Shown here: in pieces, positions 14,393-22,020 of the stretch
Layout: each line of letters opens with the position of its first letter
How positions within the stretch are numbered: position 1 is the first letter of the stretch
Origin: Nitrospirota bacterium
GTDB taxonomy: Bacteria; Nitrospirota; Thermodesulfovibrionia; Thermodesulfovibrionales; Magnetobacteriaceae
Assembly: GCA_015232165.1 (NCBI GenBank)
Contig: JADGAE010000005.1
Span: 1 to 25,207 of the forward strand
Reading direction: 5' to 3'
Length of the DNA: 25,207 nt
The notes under the pieces: generated by a model
What the model was told of the DNA's origin: nothing
The model's database searches: none
Seen by the model: the letters and a program-made list of their open reading frames with translations, nothing else
Program-made: the position numbers and the translations under genes

Positions 14393-15334
14393 ATGTTAAA
14401 CAGTGTTTTAAAATTGGCATATTTCTTTTTTTTGCGTGCCGTAGGTGCGATATTCCCCTTTAGGATGGCATACCTTGTTGCCGGGGTCATTTCACGTGCG
14501 GCCTTTATAGTGGCCAGGGACAAGCGCCTGATGGTCCAAATGGAAGTTAAGCGTCTGTTTCCGGGGGCAACCCGATCGCGGATAGACATGATCGTAAAAC
14601 GCACGCTTGAGGGATTCTTTCAGAGCGAAATGGAGGTGTATCTCTATCCTCGGCTCAACAAGGACAACATCCACCACCTGGTCAAGTGCGTTGGCGCACG
14701 ACACCTTGAAGAGGGCGTCAAGGGTGGCCGCGGGACGATGCTGTTATTTGCACACTTTGGGGCCAATCAGATGGTTATGCCGGCCATTGGATACACGGGG
14801 CATCGGATGTGTCAGATGAGTGCACCGGCCACGGTGTGGATTGAGCGTCTGCCGCAGATGAAGTCAACTCTCGTGGAAAAGGTGATGCTCAGGTACAAGT
14901 GGAGAAACGAACAGTCCCTGCCCGTTAAACACATAAACATATTCGGCTCTCTGAGGGAGGCGTTTATGTGCCTAAAGAGAAACGAGTTCCTGGGGATCGC
15001 CATAGACGGCGGTGGTGGCAAGGAGACGGTAGATGTGGATTTCCTGGGCAGAAAGGCCCACTTTCCCACGGGTGCCATTGACATGGCCCTGAGAACCGGC
15101 TGCTGCATCCTGCCGGTGTTTATGCTCAGAAACAAAGGCGCCGGCAATACAATGATCATAGAGCCCCCGTTGGAGTACAAGACCAGCACGGACAAAGAGG
15201 CTGATATCAGATACGCCACACAGTTGTTTGTGAACCGCCTGGAGCAATACGTCCTGAAACGTCCCTGTCATTACATGTACTTCCTTGCCTGGCGCTCCTT
15301 CATGGCTACAAAGGGAGATACACCCTTTCTATAG
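14393..15334 (+). CDS. LpxL/HtrB-family lysophospholipid/lipid A acyltransferase
   Basis: Inner-membrane-associated acyltransferase family that adds secondary acyl chains to lipid A precursors. The 313 residues fit the family: an N-terminal hydrophobic segment (about 8-40), the FAHFGANQ block at 119-126 where the family has H-x4-D/E, then GIAIDGGGGKETVDVDFLGRKA (the substrate-binding block; residues about 205-226) and FPTGAIDMALRTG. The acidic residue of H-x4-D/E is Gln (Q126), which would alter the catalytic dyad unless this subfamily uses another residue. The start has only TAGGGG at 5 nt. No lipid A genes neighbour it, so a different lipid acceptor is possible. Confidence 0.78.
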   Translation: MLNSVLKLAYFFFLRAVGAIFPFRMAYLVAGVISRAAFIVARDKRLMVQMEVKRLFPGATRSRIDMIVKRTLEGFFQSEMEVYLYPRLNKDNIHHLVKCVGARHLEEGVKGGRGTMLLFAHFGANQMVMPAIGYTGHRMCQMSAPATVWIERLPQMKSTLVEKVMLRYKWRNEQSLPVKHINIFGSLREAFMCLKRNEFLGIAIDGGGGKETVDVDFLGRKAHFPTGAIDMALRTGCCILPVFMLRNKGAGNTMIIEPPLEYKTSTDKEADIRYATQLFVNRLEQYVLKRPCHYMYFLAWRSFMATKGDTPFL

Positions 15335-15354
15335 ACCGGTGAACGTTGCTTCCA

Positions 15355-15441
15355 AATTGAGCGGACGTTGCCACCCCGCTCACTTGCAATTCTCTCACCC
15401 CCTGTCGCATCAAGAGGGTGGAGCCGCATCCTTGTTTTTTT
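15355..15441. other. Convergent intergenic region with two hairpins
   Basis: TGAGCGG (15358-15364) pairs with CCGCTCA (15376-15382). Further on CACCC pairs with GGGTG before a run of nine or more T residues starting near 15435. Together they may terminate the acyltransferase transcript, although the second hairpin is 11 nt from the T-run and so is not canonical. Confidence 0.4.
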
Positions 15442-16275
15442 TTATCCGAAGCGGCCTCCGATGTATGCTTCCGTTTCTTTTTGTGAGGGGTTTTGAAATA
15501 TATTGTCTGTGAGGTCGAATTCTATGACCTTGCCCAGAAGCATAAACACTGTGTAGTCTGAGACACGGGCGGCCTGCTGCATGTTGTGTGTGACGACCAG
15601 GATGGTGTAGTTTTCCTTGAGCAAGATCATGAGGTCCTCTATTTTTTCCGTTGAGATGGGGTCGAGGGCCGAGCAGGGCTCATCCATGAGAATCACCTTT
15701 GGCTCTACGGCAATGGCGCGTGCAATGCACAGACGCTGCTGCTGCCCGCCCGAGAGACCCAGGGCGCTGTCATCGAGACGGTCCTTGACCTCTTCCCAGA
15801 GGGCGGAGCGGTGGAGGCTCCTCTGTACGATCTCATCGAGCTGCGACTTCTTTGTGATCCCACCTATGCGCGGGCCATAGGCTATGTTGTCGTATATGGA
15901 CTTGGGAAATGGATTGGATTTCTGAAAGACCATCCCAACGTTGCGCCGCAGACTGGTGACATCATAGTTGGGGTGATATATATCCACACCGTCTATTTTT
16001 ATTGTTCCCGCTATGGTGACGCCCTCGACCAGGTCGTTGAGACGATTCATACAGCGCAGGAGCGTAGACTTGCCACATCCGGAAGGGCCGATAAAGGCCG
16101 CTATACAGTGCCTGGGGATATCGAGATTGACATCGATCAACGCCCTCTTGTCCCCGTAGTACAGGGAAAGGTCTACACACTCGATGAGTATATCGTTGCG
16201 CTCCTTTTTTGCGGCAGGATACCCCTGCTCGCTATTGTCGTTGGACTGTGGCTGCTGTTGTATGTCCGTGTCCAT
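15442..16275 (-). CDS. pstB: Phosphate ABC transporter ATP-binding protein PstB
   Basis: ATPase of the high-affinity phosphate importer PstSCAB, on the cytoplasmic side of the membrane. 277 residues with Walker [12 protein letters not shown], the Q-loop region [16 protein letters not shown], signature [14 protein letters not shown], Walker [14 protein letters not shown] and the switch His in [14 protein letters not shown]; the [10 protein letters not shown] stretch is specific to PstB. About 25 hydrophilic residues precede the ATPase domain. GGGAGG lies about 5 nt before ATG. pstA is immediately upstream on the same strand, 31 nt away. phoU, pstS and pstC are not seen, so the remaining importer parts must lie elsewhere. 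Confidence 0.95.
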   Translation of the reverse strand: MDTDIQQQPQSNDNSEQGYPAAKKERNDILIECVDLSLYYGDKRALIDVNLDIPRHCIAAFIGPSGCGKSTLLRCMNRLNDLVEGVTIAGTIKIDGVDIYHPNYDVTSLRRNVGMVFQKSNPFPKSIYDNIAYGPRIGGITKKSQLDEIVQRSLHRSALWEEVKDRLDDSALGLSGGQQQRLCIARAIAVEPKVILMDEPCSALDPISTEKIEDLMILLKENYTILVVTHNMQQAARVSDYTVFMLLGKVIEFDLTDNIFQNPSQKETEAYIGGRFG

Positions 16276-16306
16276 TAAACCTCCCTACATTTTGCCATTG
16301 AATCAC

Positions 16307-17917
16307 TTAAAAAACCGATGATGTGTATTTTTTCTTCAGGTGGTTTCTGATTCTGATGGCCGTCAAATTCAAAAAAACCACGATCACGATTAGCAGAAAC
16401 GTGGTCATATAGACCATAGGCTTGGCTGCCTCAACGTTTGGCGATTGAAAGCCCACGTCGTAGATGTGAAACCCCAGGTGCATGAATTTCCTCTCCAGGT
16501 GTACGAACGGGAAGTTTGTGTCAATGGGCAGCGACGGCGCCAGCTTTACCACACCCGTCAGCATCAGCGGGGCCACCTCACCGGCCGCCCTGGCAATGGC
16601 CAGTATCAGTCCCGTCAGTATCCCCGGCATGGCGGCAGGGATGATTATGTGAATGAGGGTCTCAAACCTGTTTGCACCTAATGAGAGCGACCCGTACTTT
16701 ATATCCTGTGGGACGGCGGCCAGCCCCTCCTCGGTTGACACTATGACCACGGGCAGCGTCAGGAGGGTCAACGTCAAGGACGCCCACAACACCCCACCCG
16801 TCCCGAAGGTGGGCGTTGGCAGAGAACTCTTAAAGAATAACACGTCTATCGTCCCGCCTATGCCGTAGATGAAAAACCCCAGACCAAACACCCCGAACAC
16901 CATCGAAGGCACACCCGCAAGGTTGTTTACGCATATGCGCACGATCTTGACCATCAGCCCCTGTCTGGCGTACTCCTTCAGATAGACCGCGGCTAGCACA
17001 CCAAAGGGCATGACCACTATGCTCATGACAAGCACCATAAAGACGGTCCCAAATATGGCGGGAAACACACCGCCTTCCGTGTTGGCCTCGCGCGGTTGCT
17101 CCAAAATAAACTCCCAGAACTTGGAGACATAGACCCCCGTCTTGGCCGGCACCCCCATGTTGTTTGGCTCATAGACCCTGACCACGGAACCCATGGGGAG
17201 CTCCTTTACCATGCCATCTACACTCCGGATGACCACATGGATAGCGCCAAGGGATTGTTTGAGTTTCACGAGGGTTAACTCCTTGTCGTTGTAGCGTTTT
17301 TCAAGGGCCTCGATGTCGGACTTGACACGTTGGGTCTGGGATTGTTTACCTTCTTTTTCGAGGGTGTTCAATTGCAGGCGCAATTGCTCTATCTGGGTGC
17401 TTATACCTCCGAGGTCGTCTTTTTCGATTGCGGTGATTTTTTTCCTGAGCTTCTTGTTTTCCGGCAGAAGTGTCTTTAGCATGTCCGTGGAGGCGTCCTG
17501 GACGCCAAGGGTCTTTTCGCCGTCCTTAATTGCCGTTATAAAGCCGTACATGTTGCCCCACTCGGTTCTCTCTATGACAAGTGCATCGGGTGGATAGGTG
17601 GTGGTTGCAATTTCGTCGTTGTTTGTCCACTTGAAGTCGAGACCGTAGATGTCGCGATTTCCGATCTTCAGGCGTATCCGGTATTTTTTTGCGCTGTCAC
17701 GCGCCTCGGGCGTTGGGATGAACTCGGAGCCGGCCTCCTGTCCCATGTATTTGGAGCCGTCCTTTAACGTAATTACAACAACCCGTGACGGCCAGAAAAA
17801 TCCCAGCCCCTTGGTTATTATAAGTAAGAGCAACCCCCCAACCATCAACAGACTAAACACCAACGCCGCCCCCGTTAACCATGCATACGGGTCCCCGCTT
17901 TTCCAAAAATCTCTCAT
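16307..17917 (-). CDS. pstA: Phosphate ABC transporter permease PstA, long form
   Basis: Inner-membrane permease of the Pst importer. The C-terminal half is a standard PstA permease: helices from about 300 onward, the LKEYARQG and the EAA-type loop with SLGANRFETLIHIIIPAAMPGILTG that docks on PstB, and a late ARAAGEVAPLMLTG segment. The N-terminal half is an additional helix followed by a periplasmic region of about 230 residues with a coiled-coil-like section (KKITAIEKDDLGG, then QLRLQLNTLEKEGK). Such long PstA proteins (about 540 residues) exist in other bacteria, whereas the E. coli type is about 300. I choose the ATG at 17917 with AGGGG about 9 nt upstream; a TTG two codons earlier is also open. 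It is preceded by a decayed gene, not pstC. Confidence 0.9.
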   Translation of the reverse strand: MRDFWKSGDPYAWLTGAALVFSLLMVGGLLLLIITKGLGFFWPSRVVVITLKDGSKYMGQEAGSEFIPTPEARDSAKKYRIRLKIGNRDIYGLDFKWTNNDEIATTTYPPDALVIERTEWGNMYGFITAIKDGEKTLGVQDASTDMLKTLLPENKKLRKKITAIEKDDLGGISTQIEQLRLQLNTLEKEGKQSQTQRVKSDIEALEKRYNDKELTLVKLKQSLGAIHVVIRSVDGMVKELPMGSVVRVYEPNNMGVPAKTGVYVSKFWEFILEQPREANTEGGVFPAIFGTVFMVLVMSIVVMPFGVLAAVYLKEYARQGLMVKIVRICVNNLAGVPSMVFGVFGLGFFIYGIGGTIDVLFFKSSLPTPTFGTGGVLWASLTLTLLTLPVVIVSTEEGLAAVPQDIKYGSLSLGANRFETLIHIIIPAAMPGILTGLILAIARAAGEVAPLMLTGVVKLAPSLPIDTNFPFVHLERKFMHLGFHIYDVGFQSPNVEAAKPMVYMTTFLLIVIVVFLNLTAIRIRNHLKKKYTSSVF

Positions 17918-17929
17918 AACCAAATACCC

Positions 17930-18133
17930 CTAATAGTATACCCCCTCATTGACGGAAATTGAAAGAGCGCGAATTGGTGTCTCTGCCATTTTGTAGGAAC
18001 ATAAGTCTCTGGATGATATGTTGGCACCATCCATTATCAAGGCAACAACATCGTCCGTGTTGGTGTCTTGCCATCACCATTCAGATCGAGTTTGGCTCTA
18101 AGCACCCACTCCGGCGGTAAGTTATAGACTAAA
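17930..18133 (-). pseudogene. Decayed EF-hand/dockerin-like coding remnant upstream of pstA
   Basis: On the minus strand LPPEWVLRAKLDLNGDGK reads in one frame up to about 18076, then after a shift of one base a second frame reads DTNTDDVVALIMDGANISS and continues to VNEGVYY and a TAG at 17930-17932. Joined, the two give D-L-N-G-D-G-K followed by N-T-D-D-V-V-A-L-I, the calcium-loop-plus-helix pattern of dockerin/EF-hand proteins. The upstream part is cut off near the 16-mer repeat at 18134-18149. It ends 12 nt before the pstA start. Confidence 0.5.
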
Positions 18134-18199
18134 TAGTTTGACAATGTCATAAGTACATAGACTGATCGGATTCGAGTTTTTTTCGGGTATCAAAATTGC

Positions 18200-18263
18200 C
18201 TGCATACAAGAAAGAAAGGGGCGACTCCGCTCGCACAACGACGTTACCGCGCCCCCTTCAGAA
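18200..18263 (-). repeat. Dispersed element fragment, copy H
   Basis: CAAGAAAGAAAGGGGCG, then CTCGCACAACGACGTTACCGCG and CCCCCTTCAG, identical in order to the right half of copy G. The rest of the core is missing after 18263. It lies in the middle of the 1-kb region between pstA and the citrate/homocitrate synthase gene. Confidence 0.6.
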
Positions 18264-18578
18264 TATCATGCCTGAAAAAAACTGTGTCATTTCAGTATAG
18301 ACAGAAAGTTGGCTCTTTCCAACTTTTAGTGGGTAAGATTAACAACCCCGCCTATGTTATGTTATGCGATGAGCAATAGTAAGCCTTATCATGGCGCCTT
18401 TAATCCCATTGTTTTCGAGAGAAAGCCTATAAAGGATAAAGCGGTAGATTGTACCACCCGCTCCCGTTGGCCGCTAACCGTAAGTTGAGTTACCCACAGG
18501 AAATGAAAAGTAACCACTTTTTATGCCCCCATCCTCTTTAAAAAGCATGGCAAAATTAACTTCATGGCTTTAAAGACT
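18264..18578. other. Intergenic stretch with one hairpin and no supported gene
   Basis: AAAGTTGG (18305-18312) pairs perfectly with CCAACTTT (18319-18326) and is followed by TTTT partly, so it could be a weak terminator. On the minus strand about 33 codons (ending near 18366) read YRFILYRLSLENNGIKGAMI without homology I recognise; I treat this as chance or an unidentifiable remnant. Confidence 0.35.
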
Positions 18579-18696
18579 ATGGATTCCTGCTTGCGCAGGA
18601 ATGACAGAAAATGTCATTTTACACCCATCCGTGCCTGCCCCTGACGCGAACATGGGTCCTGCCCCTGGCGACATACAGGGGCAAGCAGGAATCCAT
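18579..18696. repeat. Inverted-repeat element of the TGGATTCCTGC type
   Basis: ATGGATTCCTGCTTGC (18579-18594) and GCAAGCAGGAATCCAT (18681-18696) are a perfect 16-bp inverted pair around about 86 bp, with an internal hairpin CCTGCTTGCGCAGG at the left arm. The motif resembles the GGATTCC(C/T)GC...GCAGGAATGAC repeats widespread in bacterial genomes. It is not related to the G/C-rich element family nearby. Confidence 0.6.
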
Positions 18697-18735
18697 TACC
18701 CATAACTTTCTTGTGCACCAAACACGAAACACGAC

Positions 18736-18896
18736 GGGTGCATAAATTTTTGGTGGGCAAACAAGATGTCCTTTACGGGGTCAAGGGGACTGGTCCCCTT
18801 GCAGGATGAGGGTCTGAGGGAGAAGGACAGAGTCCTTCTCCCTTTTTTTTCTCAAGGCGCCCATAACTTTCTTGTGCAACCAACACGAAACACGAC
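18736..18896 (+). mobile_element. Dispersed MITE-like element, copy I, between 37-bp direct repeats
   Basis: Left end GGGTGCATAAA (18736-18746), then the ACGGGGTCAAGGGGAC core with GGTCCCCTTGCAGG, then a terminator hairpin. A degenerate right end (GCGCCCATAACTTTCTTGTGC) is followed by AACCAACACGAAACACGAC. The 37 bp at 18860-18896 repeat 18699-18735 with two mismatches, so the element is bracketed by direct copies of its own right end and flank. Confidence 0.6.
18817..18850 (+). terminator. Strong intrinsic terminator inside element copy I
   Basis: AGGGAGAAGGAC (18817-18828), loop AGA, GTCCTTCTCCCT (18832-18843), then a run of eight T residues including the last stem base. This 12-bp stem would stop plus-strand transcription about 55 nt before the promoter of the next gene. 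A decayed form of the same hairpin occurs in reverse in copy J. Confidence 0.85.
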
Positions 18897-18903
18897 AGAC
18901 ATC

Positions 18904-18933
18904 TTGATATTTAACGCCCCTGACTGTTATAGT
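18904..18933 (+). promoter_or_regulatory. Promoter for the citrate/homocitrate synthase-IDH operon
   Basis: TTGATA (18904-18909), 18-nt spacer, TATAGT (18928-18933); start near 18940, about 27 nt before the ATG. Confidence 0.65.
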
Positions 18934-18966
18934 ATTATCTTAAAATTTTAAAGAAAGAGGTGGCCA

Positions 18967-20202
18967 ATGGCGAATAAAGTACACATAATTGACGTAACCA
19001 ACCGTGACGGTGTTCAGACGTCTCGGATACTGTTGCCCAAACTGTCAAAGACGATGTTGAACGTCTATCTTGACGAGATGGGCCTATACCAGAGCGAAAT
19101 AGGGTTTCCCACCCTACGGCATGAGATAGGATATATAAACGCAAACCTTAAGTTGTATGAAAAAGGGGTAATAAAAAACATACATCTTGAAGGCTGGTGT
19201 AGGGCAGTCATGGAGGATATAGAGCTTACATTTAAGAATTGTCCAAAGATAAAGCACCTTAACATATCCGCTTCCACCTCCGACATCCTCCTTCGCGGGA
19301 AGTTCCAGGGCAAGAAGAGCTTTGCCGATGTGGTCAAGGGCATGTCGGAGTCCGTAAAGGCGGCCAGGGCACAAGGGATCGAGACCATAGGCGTCAATGC
19401 CGAAGATGCCTCCCGAACCGAGCTTGAAAGGCTCGAGGAGTTCATCCTGGCAGGCAAGGAGGCCGGCGCAGACAGGTTCCGCTACTGTGACACCCTGGGT
19501 ACGGAGGGCCCCATATCCATTTATGAAAACATAAAAAAGCTCTCCGAAAAGACCGGATTTCCTATCGAGATGCACTGTCACAACGACCTTGGAATGGCCG
19601 AGGCCATCTCCATTGCCGGTGCACGGGCAGCGCTTGAGTGCGGGATTGACACATACATCAATACCACCGTAAACGGCTATGGAGAGCGCGCCGGTAATGC
19701 AGACCTGGTATCAATACTCCTGGCCCTGCGCTTTTCGCCCTACTTCAGGGACAATACCACCCTTGGTGACCGCGTTAATCTGAAGCTGTCCTGGCGGTTG
19801 GCCAAGTATGCCTCGTATGCCTTTGGGCTGCCCATAGCAATCAATCAGCCCGGTGTGGGGGCAAACGCCTTTGCACACGAATCCGGCATCCACGCAGACG
19901 GTGCCCTGAAAGACAGGAGAAACTACGAACTCTATGACCCCGAGGATGTCGGCCGCGGAGAGCCTGACCTGCTTCAGACCGGCAGGGTTATAACCACCGG
20001 GGCATATGGCGGTATCAAGGGGTTCAGACACGTCTACGATAACCTCGGGGTATACTTTGCCACCGACGAGGAGGCACGTGATGTCCTTGAACTCGTGCAG
20101 TACGCCAACCTGCATACGCAGAAGCCCCTGACGGATGACGAGCTGCGCTTTATCGCCAGTAATCCTGATGAGGTGAGGGAGATACTAAAGGTATGTCTAT
20201 AG
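18967..20202 (+). CDS. Homocitrate synthase/isopropylmalate synthase-family enzyme, possibly (Re)-citrate synthase
   Basis: 411-residue DRE-TIM metallolyase-family synthase that condenses acetyl-CoA with a 2-oxo acid. Signatures: DVTNRDGVQ (9-17, with catalytic Arg-Asp), EMHCHNDLGMAE (201-212, metal-binding HxH) and NGYGERAGN (236-244), plus AHESGIHADG in the C-terminal half. The long regulatory domain of LeuA is absent. Substrate choice cannot be read from motifs alone. The ATG of an isocitrate dehydrogenase overlaps its 3' end, which favours a citrate-forming enzyme of the (Re)-citrate synthase type known from strict anaerobes; homocitrate synthase followed by homoisocitrate dehydrogenase is the alternative. 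GAGG lies 7 nt before the ATG, and a promoter and upstream terminator insulate the operon. Confidence 0.8.
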   Translation: MANKVHIIDVTNRDGVQTSRILLPKLSKTMLNVYLDEMGLYQSEIGFPTLRHEIGYINANLKLYEKGVIKNIHLEGWCRAVMEDIELTFKNCPKIKHLNISASTSDILLRGKFQGKKSFADVVKGMSESVKAARAQGIETIGVNAEDASRTELERLEEFILAGKEAGADRFRYCDTLGTEGPISIYENIKKLSEKTGFPIEMHCHNDLGMAEAISIAGARAALECGIDTYINTTVNGYGERAGNADLVSILLALRFSPYFRDNTTLGDRVNLKLSWRLAKYASYAFGLPIAINQPGVGANAFAHESGIHADGALKDRRNYELYDPEDVGRGEPDLLQTGRVITTGAYGGIKGFRHVYDNLGVYFATDEEARDVLELVQYANLHTQKPLTDDELRFIASNPDEVREILKVCL

Positions 20203-21311
20203 AGCCATCCCCAGCGACTGTAAGGAGCGATCCGCACAGGGTGACCCTAATACCTGGCGATGGTGTTGGCCCGGAGGTATCGGAGGCCGTGGTGAGGGTG
20301 ATCGATGCCACGGGGGTCAAGATAGATTGGGACATCCAGAACGCCGGAGCGGACGTCTATGAGACCGAGGGTACGCCCTTGCCTCAAAGGGTCATCAATA
20401 GCATCAAGGACAACAAGATTGCCATTAAGGGTCCCGTCACCACGCCGGTGGGGACGGGCTTCAGGAGTATAAACGTGGCGCTAAGACAGGAACTTGACCT
20501 CTATGCCTGCCTTAGACCCTGCAAATCCTACACGGGGGCAAGGAGCATCTATGCAAACGTAGACCTGGTCGTTGTCAGGGAAAACACCGAGGACCTCTAT
20601 GCAGGCATTGAGTTTCAGAAGGATGCCAAAGTCACGACGGAGCTGATCGACTTCATAGCGGTCAAGTCCGGCAAGTCAATCCGCCCCGACTCGGGTGTCA
20701 GCATCAAGCCCATATCGGTCTATGGTACCGAGCGGATAGTCCGCTTTGCCTTCGATTATGCACGCAACAACAACCGCAGGAAGGTCACGGCAGTCCACAA
20801 GGCCAACATCATGAAGCATTCCGACGGGTTGTTTCTGGAGGTTGCAAGGGAGGTGGCCAAGTCCTATTCCGATATAGAGTTTGAGGACCGGATCATAGAC
20901 AACATGTGTATGCAGCTTGTTCAGAAGCCGGAGCTTTATGATGTCCTGGTGCTGCCAAATCTCTATGGCGACATAGTGTCGGACCTTGCGGCTGGTCTGA
21001 TTGGCGGCCTGGGGTTGGCCCCCGGGGCCAATATTGGCTCGGGTGTTGCGGTATTTGAGGCAACGCATGGCAGCGCCCCCAAGTACAAGGGCCTCAACAA
21101 GGTCAATCCGATGGCCATGATGCTCTCCGGTGTAATGATGCTGCACTACATGGGGCACAAAGAGGAGGCATCAAGGCTCGATAACACCATCGCAGACCTC
21201 ATCAGGGAAGGCAGGTTCGTCACCTACGACATGAAACCCTCCCCCGATGACCCCACGGCCATAGGCACCTCCAACGTGGCCGACGAAATAGTCGGAAGGT
21301 TGAAGGCTTAA
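20193..21311 (+). CDS. NAD-type isocitrate dehydrogenase (or homoisocitrate dehydrogenase)
   Basis: 372-residue beta-decarboxylating dehydrogenase of the isocitrate/isopropylmalate family. Visible blocks: VTLIPGDGVGPEV (N-terminal), GPVTTPVGTGFRSINVALRQELDLYA (substrate loop, partial), VRENTEDLYAGIE, the HKANIMKHSDGLF block with catalytic Lys, NLYGDIVSDLAAGLIGGLG for the metal-binding Asp residues, and EATHGSAPKYKG near the cofactor. The S-I-N-V substrate segment and ENTEDLYAGIE are typical of mitochondrial-like NAD-dependent isocitrate dehydrogenase rather than LeuB. It overlaps the preceding synthase by 10 nt, which argues for translational coupling and a shared path from 2-oxo acid to 2-oxoglutarate (or the one-carbon-longer analogue). 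Aconitase is not in the window. Confidence 0.85.
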   Translation: MSIEPSPATVRSDPHRVTLIPGDGVGPEVSEAVVRVIDATGVKIDWDIQNAGADVYETEGTPLPQRVINSIKDNKIAIKGPVTTPVGTGFRSINVALRQELDLYACLRPCKSYTGARSIYANVDLVVVRENTEDLYAGIEFQKDAKVTTELIDFIAVKSGKSIRPDSGVSIKPISVYGTERIVRFAFDYARNNNRRKVTAVHKANIMKHSDGLFLEVAREVAKSYSDIEFEDRIIDNMCMQLVQKPELYDVLVLPNLYGDIVSDLAAGLIGGLGLAPGANIGSGVAVFEATHGSAPKYKGLNKVNPMAMMLSGVMMLHYMGHKEEASRLDNTIADLIREGRFVTYDMKPSPDDPTAIGTSNVADEIVGRLKA

Positions 21312-21399
21312 AAAAAAGAAAACAAGGAGGGCGGTTTGTGGCAGACCATCCTGTCCCATCCCTTATACCCCCTCCTTATAACCATATTGGAGGTGGACT

Positions 21400-22020
21400 T
21401 TGCATATCACCAGGATTGAGCGTTTCTCTGAGGATGAGCTTATTGACAGACTAAGGAGGGTTTCCCTGTTTACGGACAAGGGTGTGTATCCCTATAAGGA
21501 TGCCTTTATTTCGCTAGAGCGACTCTCTACCGGTTGTCTCATGCCGCCTCAGTACTATGTCTGCTCGGAGATACTTAAGGAGGTCAGGGAACTAAAGTGG
21601 GCGTTGCAGGCAGAGGGGATCGATATCTTTAACCTTGACGGCTACGTCAAGATGTGGATAGAGGGCGAGGATACCCCCATAGACCTCCTGCCGATTATCG
21701 TTGAGGAGTCAATAGAGCGGGACGGCTCCGTGGTCAACATCGTCAACGACGGCATGCACCGCTGCTACGTTGCGCGCCTGGACTGGGCGATCCCGCAGGT
21801 GGTGTTTGTCAGGGGGGTGCCCAAGGGGCTGCCCTACTATGCCTATCCGATACCAGGAGGGTGGGATAAGGTCGCTATTGTCGATAACCTAAGTGAGGAC
21901 TTCCTGAAGAAGTGGCACCGAATTAAGAACTACAAGAGCCTCTACAGGAACTTCAATTCGGCCTTCGATAATGTTGGAAAGCCGCGCGGGTCAGACTGTA
22001 GTGCCGGAAAAAAGAAGTGA
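21400..22020 (+). CDS. Protein of unknown function with a ParB/sulfiredoxin-like NDGMHR motif
   Basis: 206 residues, starting at TTG 21400 with GGAGG 6 nt upstream (the strongest ribosome-binding site in the region). No enzyme family is certain. Residues 113-123 read NIVNDGMHRCY, similar to the D-G-x-H-R phosphate-binding motif of ParB/Srx-fold domains, and the following YAYPIPGGWDKV block is unusual. The C-terminus is basic (KKWHRIKNYKSLYRNFNSAF, then a Lys-rich tail). It is the upstream partner of an MtrA-TS-DUF4346 gene that overlaps its end by 20-50 nt, so the two probably act together, perhaps in pterin or nucleotide chemistry; this is inference. It lies 88 nt after the isocitrate dehydrogenase gene and may be read with it. 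Confidence 0.6.
   Translation: MHITRIERFSEDELIDRLRRVSLFTDKGVYPYKDAFISLERLSTGCLMPPQYYVCSEILKEVRELKWALQAEGIDIFNLDGYVKMWIEGEDTPIDLLPIIVEESIERDGSVVNIVNDGMHRCYVARLDWAIPQVVFVRGVPKGLPYYAYPIPGGWDKVAIVDNLSEDFLKKWHRIKNYKSLYRNFNSAFDNVGKPRGSDCSAGKKK

Noticed and set aside
18366..18470. Minus-strand peptide ending AMIRLTIAHRIT, reminiscent of the H-loop of ABC ATPases
   Set aside because: Only about 33 codons, no Walker motifs and no neighbouring ABC fragment; similarity is too short to support a pseudogene call.
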